Shown here: positions 11,801 to 17,532 of the stretch, one piece after another | Layout: each line of letters opens with the position of its first letter | How positions within the stretch are numbered: the stretch's first letter is position 1 | DNA from: Ligula intestinalis | Lineage: Eukaryota > Platyhelminthes > Cestoda > Diphyllobothriidea > Diphyllobothriidae | Length of the DNA: 64,000 bases | Reading direction: 5' to 3' | Assembly: GCA_036362985.1 (NCBI GenBank) | Contig: JAYGXS010000005.1 | Coordinates: 26,156,231 to 26,220,230, forward strand | Made by a program: the position numbers and the translations under genes | The notes under the pieces: model-generated | Told to the model about the DNA's origin: nothing | Databases searched by the model: none | What the model saw: only the letters and a program-made list of their open reading frames with translations

Positions 11801-14800
11801 GCTGTGTGAGCGGTCGTTGGCGTTCGCTGTTTGCCTGTGCGCATGACTCCAGACCGTGGGCTCTGAGTTTATGGCCGCACGCGTCCCTGTAACATCTTCC
11901 CTGTGTAGGACGCAATCAATACCCTGCGCGAGCAACCGTCTTTGCATATGACCAAAAAACGACCGTTCGCACGCTACGAGTGCATCTAAAAAGATAGTTT
12001 TGCCCCGTCAATAATAACAACAATTGAGTTCGGGTGGTGTATGCGTTAGTGTCCTAGCCCTTGTTGGATCAGGAGTCCCCACCGGAATCCAAACTGAGAG
12101 TAGTTGGAAGGTGGAGAAAAGTCGAGACGTCGACCGGCTTGAGCCAAAGGTTCGCGGGAGTGAGTTGGCTGCCTGGCCGGGAACCACAGGCGAACAGATG
12201 CTGACAGTCATGCGACAGCTGTCGGGTGTGGATGGGTCGAGCCGGTGTAGGTACTGGCGAAGGAGCAGTAAGTAGTCACTGCGTGGTTGAGTGAAGGTAC
12301 AGAAATTGACCCTTGGGAGTTGGAGCCCTCCCAACGCGGGTGGTCATTGAGCTTAACGTTCTACCAGGAACCAGTATTACTGTCTCCTTTGTCTTCATTG
12401 GCAATACTGATCAATCAGTCTTGGTCACTTTGTTGGTTTGACCATCGCGAGTGGGAACATCCTCCGCGTACCGCATGTAATGGGTGCAGGACGATAACAG
12501 ACTCACGCGGCATCTGTAGCACTCCTTCTTCTCTTAGGACTAGCCTAATGGACAGTTACCAGGCGGTTAGCTTGCAAGCGCGAACCGCGCTCACGGCAGC
12601 CTATCGATCGACCTACGAACGGCGAACGCATAGAGGCAGTCAATCAATCAATAATTTAAAATTCAAGCCGCAGCCAGCCGCTGAGTCACAAGCCAATCGT
12701 GTCGCTACCCATGCCAGAGAAGAAGCTGCTTGCCCCGATGGACAATTGTCGTAACGGTAGCTAAAGCTGAGATGTCGCCGCTTCATTACGTCTTGTGTGA
12801 GCCCCCAAGGAAGAACACAACAAGAAAAGCATAAAACAGAAGTCTTTAAGCGTAATTGGTACAGGATATCTAGGGTAACAACGAGTGTCAAACTATGTCC
12901 ATCGGACCAACCAGCTCCTGTCCTGGCATGAGTAGCGACACGATTGGCTTGTGACTCAGCGGCTGGTTGCAGCTTGAATGTTAAATTATTGATTGATTGA
13001 CTGCCTCTATGCGTTCGCCGTGTCTAAGCCGATCGGTAGCCTGCCGTGAGCACGGCTCGCGCTTGCAAGCTAACTGCCTGCTAACTGTCCGTCAGGCTCA
13101 TCCTAACATCTTCAACCACCTTGCTTCACCGACCAGATGATACCGCTTTTCAGCCACCCGCTTTGCTCACACTGCGACCACTTACGAAGACTCTGGTGCC
13201 GATCTTCCGCCCGGCTTTCAGTTGAAGCCCTTCCCCGCGTGTTAGATTTTAACTGGCGTTTTTTGGACGTGCTTGAAGATAGGTGTTCCGTCAGTTTCTT
13301 ACTTTGCATAACACATTCCCATTTTCTCCTGTTTGGTGCTTTTCAGGTTGAAGTGCTTTATAAGAGTTGTTTTCACATTTAATCGCCTTCTGTTCCAACC
13401 TGCTCACAAATGTTTACACTCAACCGTTGTTTTTATGGCAATTGAAAGGCACTGGAAAAAGTGAACCGCTTTCAAGGTCTCATCCCGAGAAGACTGCCAA
13501 GTCTTCTTCCAATAGCAGCGCAACAGTGAAGGATAAACTGAAGGCTCCTAAGGCGCTTCACAAGGAAGCCAACTCGCGACCAGTGGCCTCTGCGTCCGAT
13601 CAAACAAAGGAGGAGGGTTCAAAACTCGGAAGAGCGTCATCCGGTGTCAGGTCTGCATCACCCCTGGTAGCACCGTCCCGGAAGCCTGTTCCTTTGAAGT
13701 CCAAGCCCTTCTCGGGAATTGGCTCCGACGGCAGTTCCGCGAAAAAGCACTCTACTGGATCTCTTGAGGACAAACGAGTAAGAAAAAATGCATGTCTACT
13801 AGTTATTAATAAGTAGTATTGTATACATATAACCATGCTAATAAGGCGTAATATCTGTTTCATTTCTCTACAGGCGTCCACCAAATCTGAGCACCCATCA
13901 AAGACCTTATCAAGGGACACCGTAAAGAAGGAGCATAAGCACTTGAAACGGACACGTGTTACTTTAGACATTTCTTCCCTGTCAAGTCTGGAGTCGTCGG
14001 ACTCCTCCTTATCTTTTCTCGAGGATGTGCCATCGAAAAAGATGATAAAGAAACCTAGGCCGGAACCCTCGTCGTCAGTGAAGGAAAAGTCAAAGCTTCT
14101 TAAGACAAGTCATTCTGATGCGAAAGAAGTGGTGTTGACGCATTCCATGAGCGGCAAACACACATCCGCTGATAAGTTGGCCAAGAAACATTCGCATTCT
14201 TCTACGGGAGAATCCAAAAAACTAAGTAGCCAAAACAGCGCTGGAAGGCACAACAGCCACAGCAGCAGTAAAGTGTCCCCACCATCCGCAAAAGTGCCCA
14301 CGAAACCCACCAAAGAACCACTTCCCCGTCCTACAATGGATTTAGCTCCACTGCCCTCGGCTATGCAATCCAATGACAGTCGGCTAAAGGAGCGTCGAAA
14401 ACACAAGCTTGGTACCGGCGGCGGCCCTAACCGCAGGCCGGGCTCTCGCCCTATCCATCCCGATGCCTCCAAAAATCCGCTGCCAGTTAAGTCCATATCC
14501 TCTATGGCAAAGAAGAACATTCCAAAGCAGTCACCGTCTGAAGCAGCGGCGAAAAGCAAGAGTCCTGCGTCCTCTTCACATCACGTTTCCTCAAAGAGTC
14601 GCCCTTTGCCGCCAGAACAGACCAAACCACCACCACCACCAGCCACTCAGGTTAGTTGTGATAATTTCGCCTGTGCTGTCTTTATACTTCCCGCTTAATC
14701 CGTCAAAAATTGCTACCTTTTCCTGATAACTCTCTTGGTATCAACAACCTTTTCAACCCTTATAGTTGCCTTTCAATGCTTCATTCTCTCTTTTCCGACT

Positions 14801-17532
14801 CTTTCCAAGTTTTATTCGCACCAACCTATCTACTCACTTTTTTGAAAATTGGGGTTTTATACTGCTCACATACTGCCTTAAAGCATTCTCGATTTTATTA
14901 GCTCTTACTGTCACCGTGGACCTGTCTATCGACGTATCAAACGAAATCTATTTTCAGAAGAAGAAGATTCGATCACTGGAACAAGTTTTTTTTATTTTCC
15001 TGACGTTTCGAATTCTGAGAATAAGATGACTTGATCGCTGTGACAATACTTTTATTCACCTGACGTTTCGAGATCCGTCGCGGAGTCATCAGTAAAGACA
15101 GTCAGATAGCAGTAGCAGATAGGCGTAGCTTATGCGCAAGAGTCGTCTACAGGATCTGGTGCAGTTGCGGGCAAGGCAACTATGCCGGAGATACTGGCAG
15201 ACTTCCCAAGACGCGAATTGCCGAACACGTGGCAGCAGTGCGGCGAAATGATGCCAATTATTAAGTCGCGGCTCATTCGACGAGACCCGGCCACACGTTC
15301 AAATTTTATGAGGTCGAAATTCTCGCAAGAGGTGTCAATCGGCCGAGCCGAGAATTAACTGAGTCATGGTTCACGGGCCCTCAATCCATCAGCAAGTGCA
15401 GTTATTTGCCCAATCCATATTCGGTGATGAGACTCAATTTGGCCAAAGTAAGTCGTCACTTGGGGAGCGGACAGGCCACCGCGTCACTCCAAACCAACAC
15501 CGGAGGGCCAGATGACCAAGCAATCATCGCGCCCGAGTCTACCACGCCTGATTAAAGTTCAGCAGGTCAGAGCCCGTGTGTTGTTCAACAAACTATAAAC
15601 ACACAAGAAGGCAATTAGCGTTAATTGTCTCTGTATGTTTGCAATGATGTCTGTATTCTATAAATACTGCAAACTCTTGTGCATAAGCAACCCATATCTG
15701 CTGCTGCCATCTGACTATGTCTCTGAGGACGAAGCCGCGATGGATGTCGAAGCATCAGGCGAATATGAGTATTGTCCCAGCGATCGAGTCATCTCCTCAA
15801 TTACTTTCTGGGACTCGCATATTCGCTTGTATTGGCAGTTTCGGATTCTGTCGAGAATCCTTACTCAGAGATAATGGTAGGTTAGTCTGAGCCATGCGCA
15901 GTTAGGGGTGAAACATGCACAGATCGCACGGTATTTATAGTTCGTAGCGATCGTCCGTGTGCGTGCTATAATTATCAGCTCCTGTAGCCACCGCTTGGAG
16001 TCTTAATTGGTGCGGTGATGGCTTGACACTTCGCGTTCGATTCATTAACTGCCGCGACTTTCTTGTCCGTGTCGGTTGCGGGCTTGGTAATTACGCGACA
16101 ATTATGCTTGCTGCCGTCAGAGTTGTTGCTGTGCCCGGCCCTTCCCATTTGACTGATTCCCTTGCTCAGGCAATGTCTCAGTACTCAGAATGGGAACGCC
16201 AACAATCGCAACGATTTGGCTTGCCCATACTGCGTACTGCGACATTGCTACAGGAGCGGATAATTATAGTACGCACTTGGATGGCTGCTACGAACTATAA
16301 ATTCCGTGCAATCTATGTGTGTTTCACCCCCGTCTGCGTATGGCTCAGACTATCATACTATTGCCTATGATTGAGGATTCTCGACAGAATCCGAAACGCC
16401 AGGAAAACAAAACTCATGTTCCAGTGATCGAATCTTCTTCTTCTGGTCTGCTTCCCAGAACTCGCATATTAACCTCTATTGGAAATCTATTTTCTTGACG
16501 TTGAACCCGTATCCAGTCTAAATGTTTGATCCATTGGCTGCTTTATCGCTGTTCTTTCTAGTTTCTGAGATTATTTGGTATAACATGTGTCTGATTAAGC
16601 GAAAGGCTGACTATTTGTTTGAGTCGATCCGTCTAGTGGATTGGTTCCAAATATTTCACAGGATATGCTGGACTTCTCGGAAAAAAGACAATGCTTACTT
16701 AAGTACGGCATGCTTATTGACTTTTTAATATTCAAGTTCTTCCAATGTGTATATGTGGACTGCAGAGGCCTACAGTGTACTGTTACTGGGCCATAGTGAT
16801 GCTAACACCGTACGCTGAATATCGGCACTTGAGATTTTGGCAGTTTACTAGACAACGGTTCCCTTTGGAGAGTTAGATTGCAATACCTCCCTGATTTTGC
16901 CCTAAAATTCGTGATTGCTTTCGAATACAAGCTAGGATATGTAGGGGATTTCCACATCTTCAACACACTACGTTTACTGAGTGCCCTGGTTTTGGAGTTT
17001 TTGGGCGACATCCCCCACGTCGGACCTAAATTCATATAGTTATTATCACTTCGTCGTCGCGGCAACTTCAAATGCTTGAGTGTTAGGTTCCTCCTAGAGG
17101 CAACCGTTTTCTGGTTTTTCTGGTTCCTGTAGTCCAGGCTACCACTCAGGAGGATCTGCTATCGCCCAGTGCTTTACGTAAATATACAAACTACTTTAAC
17201 AAAATAAGTTTGCAGGTGGAGGCTTACGCACTAAACTCCTTCGGTCCTCATAGGAGATACCTTTTTGTATTTCGTTGACTGTATAAGGATTCTCTTCAAG
17301 CGTTACATGCTCTAGTATGTGCTAAAATAATTTGGTACTAATAAGTTAGCTGAATGTTATCTTCTTAACCATAGCTTTTTCTTCATCGGCTTAGCACCAA
17401 AAGAGTCATGATCCGCCGTCGAAAAAGCAGGCCCGACGATCGAACGGTTCGGATTCGGACGTGTCCTCAGTCTCCTCGGTGTCCACCGTCTCCACACCTT
17501 CGGACTCCTCATCTCAGTCAATTTCCGACTGA
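2209..17532 (+). CDS. NIPBL: NIPBL / Nipped-B / SCC2 cohesin loader, C-terminal exons (partial gene)
   Basis: The product is the nuclear HEAT-repeat subunit of the cohesin-loading complex (with MAU2/SCC4), which puts cohesin on chromatin. Five exons are visible: 2209-2843, 3925-4349, 13449-13777, 13874-14650, 17395-17532. They sum to 2304 nt (767 codons and stop) and every junction phase agrees. The first two exons carry the conserved C-terminal blocks of the family: YVSDQLAHFPYKYQDEVFYL, CLLLMSIRTYLKEAYDVTVA, and across the junction KLRSYSPSDPVKQWEKPI, matching the 'hLK..YG..dsK...YSPSe..K.yeK.i' block of animal NIPBL. The last three exons are a Ser/Lys/Pro-rich basic tail (many KKH, SKS, RRS clusters) with no recognised domain, ending SSQSISD. 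The 9.1-kb intron 4350-13448 and the 2.7-kb intron 14651-17394 are filled with transposons. Exons further 5' lie left of the window. The family assignment is firm for the first two exons; the tail exons are linked by phase and composition only. Confidence 0.85.
2844..3924 (+). other. NIPBL intron, with a copy of a foldback spacer sequence
   Basis: Intron of 1.08 kb. 3066-3165 (CGCTTCATT...CCCCAAAGGAGAACACAACAA...) resembles the central spacer (12753-12892) of the foldback element at 12531-13110. Otherwise CTC/TCA-type low complexity at 2866-2905 and nothing recognisable. Confidence 0.5.
3925..4349 (+). CDS. NIPBL: NIPBL exon
   Basis: Acceptor TTTGTTTAG ends at 3924. The first base completes the codon left open at 2843, giving VAKLRSYSPSDP across the junction, the most diagnostic NIPBL match in the window. 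An acidic segment follows (SEDEGDLDLP), comparable in place with the acidic stretch near the end of vertebrate NIPBL. Proposed donor GTGGGA at 4350 is weak, but its phase (1) matches the next exon; without splicing the frame would stop at 4388-4390. Confidence 0.75.
4350..5985 (+). other. Start of the 9.1-kb NIPBL intron, no gene
   Basis: No coding homology seen. Small hairpins occur at 4476-4504 (GACAGCTTGC / GCAAGCTGTGAC) and 4551-4594 (TTGTAGGATCTG / CAGATCCCTACAA). A C-run lies at about 5061-5070 and a CT microsatellite at 5363-5384. Confidence 0.5.
6010..6345 (-). mobile_element. Penelope-like element GIY-YIG endonuclease remnant
   Basis: The reverse complement reads NVAYKIPCA at about 6316, then LNCGQTRKCAPTRMHQHQSA, VRRGEHLSQVTTH, HKFTWENTRIV and GREFLEACINWHIDLDVSYN down to about 6040. 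This is the order of the C-terminal GIY-YIG nuclease of Penelope-like retroelements: the 'vYkIpC' strand, the glycine/Arg motif, the EH-type helix, the 'LETGH.F.w..t.iv' block, the 'R.flEAw' helix with the catalytic Glu, and the 'ID.p..Y..Lk' end. At least one stop and small frame breaks are present. It lies antisense in the NIPBL intron. A possible related tail with CTGATGACGAAGG is on the same strand at about 6620-6650. Confidence 0.75.
6346..6902 (-). other. Intergenic-like intron stretch between two elements
   Basis: Contains a G-run at about 6451-6462 and a possible Penelope tail on the minus strand at about 6580-6650. Nothing else is recognised. Confidence 0.35.
6978..10124 (-). CDS. 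Non-LTR retrotransposon polyprotein: endonuclease + reverse transcriptase
   Basis: 1048 residues from the first Met, but the frame is open for 30 codons further upstream, to the stop at 10215-10217, so 10124 is not necessarily a start. Residues about 30-260 are an EEP endonuclease: LQLNCNGLSGKTDELIKLL, LQESKL, LGDFNAHD and SSDHLPIVI carry the expected Asn, Glu, Asp-x-Asn and Ser-Asp-His active-site residues. Residues about 490-760 are the RT: SDSYRPISLLSPAVKILERL, ALDLNTAFDSV, GVPQGSVISPSLFNIYM and the catalytic YADDITLLS are all present. A C-terminal cluster CPDCLLPFHTTCHLFDC (about residues 1007-1023) matches the knuckle in the copy at 1-870. It cuts target DNA and copies the element RNA by target-primed reverse transcription. 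CR1/Jockey-group is inferred from domain order and motif spelling. Confidence 0.9.
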   Translation of the reverse strand: MPRSATTQAASQQPSAPPPLMSLTVPDASPLSDLKILQLNCNGLSGKTDELIKLLHDHDIKIAALQESKLSAKSKVPRFRGFAVIRRDRTRNAGGGLVTLVHQSIKYQELTSAATSADSPLEELKVQITIGPSSPTVHNVHIPPQSSCDANFRPSIVHMLTGDSKLILGDFNAHDDLWFSNLSCTRGASLAEEINNTNFGVLNTDGTSTRLPHSGTCASPDISIVSCDLLLSSSWNCLCKLSSDHLPIVITISTHASPIRNARKCFMNLRKANWPGFLSETENLFDQAPFPPDVRQGVSVFNHIMHTASKHNIPAGKVFHPIPGYPTDAATLSRERDVTRAQNPQHPSLPAMTLEISRLVNEHKRTIWQEKLATFSSRTNTSKLWQTIKSIGRGAPAPPNQVIKFNGIPKKTDRDIANQFNVQFTTVAVHKSSKNSRIVKHRSCKPLLMPLQFSAHDTTTAIKHAKNSKAFGPDDTTMVHLKHIGPRGVAFLTRLFNLSLATCHIPAIWKMAHILPSHKAGKYAAVSDSYRPISLLSPAVKILERLILPSLNRHANLQEHQHGFRAFHSTTSALQRVTDHIACGFNKTKPADRAVMVALDLNTAFDSVNIDTLMTSLMDSSLPNELCGWLNCYLRGRQTRVEFSGTLSKARNSRKGVPQGSVISPSLFNIYMADLPNPPPEVEMVTYADDITLLSSHPNFRMAADAFNNYIPSLVRHLDDKQLKLSATKSSVTLFTPDPKEYKSHPLIKVEGDDISLCQYPKLLGLTLDPTLALHRHADIQASKAKAKLNILKALAGSSWGQDTEKLVTTYRATGKATTEHASAIFAPLLSDTSWAKVQRVENAALRIATGCVSMTNVDHLHQETQVLPLKVHSIMQAKIYIAQSHNPEHPGNSLLTRAPPARRMKQSTIDAYGPHASVYPTNLPITDLVKRIHTKTVEQAISSYKPNRVLNAPPPVSDVMARERRANLSRNARTRLSQLRSGFSTLLNSFKSRLTSCFDNVTDNCPDCLLPFHTTCHLFDCPANPTDLTPEDLWLRPDKVAEFLHLF
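10215..10751 (-). pseudogene. 5' coding part of the same element: 2A-like peptide and PHD-type finger, cut by a stop
   Basis: In the same frame as 6978-10124. The segment LIRILLLIAGVEPNPGP is a 2A-like ribosome-skipping sequence, although the consensus Asp before V-E-x-N-P-G-P is Gly here. It is followed by a Cys/His finger (CSTCAKRIYPNQACVLCGPC, then WQHFHARGTNC) whose last Cys pair (RCITC) lies beyond the TAA at 10215-10217. The stop therefore falls inside the finger and separates it from the endonuclease. 2A sequences and PHD fingers at the N-terminus of CR1-group elements are established. Whether residues upstream of the 2A (which include the translated 16-bp repeats) are truly coding is doubtful. 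Confidence 0.7.
10527..10606 (-). repeat. Five tandem copies of a 16-bp unit in the element's 5' region
   Basis: Units at 10527, 10543, 10559, 10575 and 10591, each close to TCCATCCGGAGATGGG on the plus strand. They lie just upstream of the 2A-coding segment. Short tandem repeats in the 5' region of non-LTR elements can act as an internal promoter; that role is inferred here. Confidence 0.75.
10752..11304 (+). other. NIPBL intron, low-complexity sequence
   Basis: No gene recognised. CT microsatellite at 11245-11264 and a shorter CT-rich stretch around 11003-11016. Confidence 0.4.
11305..11385 (+). mobile_element. Solo 3' tail of the non-LTR family seen at 1-870
   Basis: CCAACTACTCCCAGTTTGG, then the GATTCCGGCGGGGATTCCTG tail and ATGGGCTACGACACACACAC, nearly identical to 779-845. 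Only about 80 bp of the 3' end is present, as expected from severe 5' truncation during target-primed reverse transcription. Confidence 0.75.
11687..11830 (+). repeat. Three tandem copies of a 46-48-bp unit
   Basis: Units start near 11687, 11733 and 11781. Each has the form (C)TRATYRATARYT...CACGYTGYGTGARYGGTCGT. A partial inverted relative (ACGACCGTTCGCACGC) lies at about 11957-11972. Function unknown. Confidence 0.6.
12031..12300 (-). mobile_element. 3' end fragment of the non-LTR family seen at 1-870
   Basis: The minus strand reads LLRQYLHRLDPSTPDSC and continues as a frameshifted match to 600-818, including the tail (ATCCAACAAGGGC). The terminal CA run is reduced to a few ACGCATACACC-like bases. 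A 5'-truncated, dead copy. Confidence 0.7.
12531..13110. repeat. Foldback element: two inverted arms of about 220 bp
   Basis: The left arm 12531-12750 and the right arm 12893-13110 are reverse complements at roughly 85-90% identity by eye, with long perfect runs (e.g. TAGCGACACGATTGGCTTGT and TTAAATTATTGATTGATTGA on the right arm, matched in reverse in the left). A 142-bp spacer (12753-12892) has a relative at 3066-3165. No coding capacity was found in the arms. It sits in the 9.1-kb NIPBL intron about 340 bp upstream of an exon; a transcript through it could form a long hairpin. Confidence 0.85.
13449..13777 (+). CDS. NIPBL: NIPBL exon, Ser/Lys-rich tail
   Basis: Acceptor AG at 13447-13448, donor GTAAGA at 13778. 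The codon split G|GC matches the phase left at 4349. The product is low-complexity: Ser, Lys, Pro and Ala rich, with no domain recognised. The polypyrimidine tract of the acceptor is poor, so the exact 5' boundary is less certain than the 3' boundary. Confidence 0.6.
13874..14650 (+). CDS. NIPBL: NIPBL exon, basic tail
   Basis: Acceptor TTTCTCTACAG ends at 13873, donor GTTAGT at 14651; both ends are in phase 0. 259 codons: an Asp/Ser cluster (SLESSDSSLSFLED), then Lys/Ser/His repeats and Pro-rich segments ending KPPPPPATQ. Typical of a disordered nuclear tail. The Met at 13835 upstream lies in intron and is not used. Confidence 0.7.
14983..15092 (-). repeat. Two tandem Penelope-type terminal-repeat units, inverted relative to the coding remnant
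   Basis: Both units contain the string CCTGACGTTTCGA on the plus strand (14999-15011 and 15059-15071). On the minus strand the second reads CTGATGACTCCGCGACGGAT then TCTCGAAACGTCAGG, a hammerhead-like arrangement (CTGATGA, hairpin, CGAAAC). Units of the same kind occur at 20974-21010 and 60456-60494. Confidence 0.65.
15064..15555 (+). pseudogene. Penelope-like element C-terminal GIY-YIG endonuclease, one in-frame stop
   Basis: One frame is open from 15064 to the terminal TAA at 15553-15555 except for a TAA at 15262-15264. It reads VVYRIWCSCGQGNYAGDTGR (the GIY and YIG positions spelled VY and YAG), then RIAEHVAAVRRND, HSTRPGHTFKFYEVEILARG, and SRELTESW with the expected catalytic Glu, then LPNPYSVMRLNLAK and a 30-residue tail ending ESTTPD. 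These are the hallmarks of the Penelope-like endonuclease, which nicks target DNA for insertion. The RT domain is missing: the copy is 5'-truncated and starts directly after an inverted terminal repeat. Confidence 0.8.
15722..15850 (+). repeat. Plus-strand Penelope terminal repeat with hammerhead-like motif
   Basis: CTGAGGACGAAGCCGCGATG then GATGTCGAAGCATCAGGCGA, then GTCCCAGCGATCGAGTCATC (15774-15793), then CTGGGACTCGCATATTCGC. The same order is found at 36947-37020 (plus), and its reverse complement at 20905-21010 and 60416-60494. A second 3'-end copy starts at 16418. Confidence 0.7.
15840..16397. repeat. Foldback element with arms of about 150 bp
   Basis: The left arm 15840-15989 and the right arm 16248-16397 are reverse complements at roughly 80% by eye. 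The outermost 23 bp (15840-15862 against 16375-16397) are perfect. Other matched blocks include TAGTCTGAGCCAT, TTTATAGTTCGTAGC and ATAATTAT with CTCCTGTAGC. The 258-bp centre (15990-16247) has no recognised homology. Confidence 0.8.
16446..17394 (+). other. NIPBL last intron, right part
   Basis: AT-rich, with no coding or repeat homology recognised beyond the Penelope-like 3' tail that ends near 16490. Confidence 0.4.
17395..17532 (+). CDS. NIPBL: NIPBL terminal coding exon (no Met)
   Basis: Acceptor CATCGGCTTAG ends at 17394; the exon is in phase 0 with the donor at 14651. It encodes 45 residues: a basic segment (SKKQARRSN) followed by a Ser/Val/Thr run ending SSSQSISD and TGA at 17530-17532. 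Composition continues that of the preceding exon. There is no ATG in the frame, so plain ORF searches miss it. No clear AATAAA was seen just downstream. Confidence 0.65.
   Translation, partial: HQKSHDPPSKKQARRSNGSDSDVSSVSSVSTVSTPSDSSSQSISD

Larger units (their letters stand above)
14955..16445 (+). mobile_element. Nested Penelope-like element bounded by a perfect 28-bp inverted repeat
   Basis: 14955-14982 is the exact reverse complement of 16418-16445. Just inside the left end, a second diverged copy (15025-15044) pairs with 15774-15793 as an inner inverted repeat. Between these lie the Penelope-like GIY-YIG coding remnant (15064-15555), its 3' UTR, a plus-strand terminal repeat (15722-15850) and a separate foldback (15840-16397). 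The simplest reading is two related insertions with inverted terminal repeats, one inside the other, plus a foldback. It occupies the last NIPBL intron. Confidence 0.75.

Noticed and set aside
15700..15765. Peptide VSEDEAAMDVEASG, and VSDNESATDVDTS at 36945-36985, as a shared acidic exon of NIPBL
   Set aside because: Both are translations of the Penelope terminal repeat with its hammerhead-like motif. The surrounding similarity is nucleotide-level and continues through stops and UTR.
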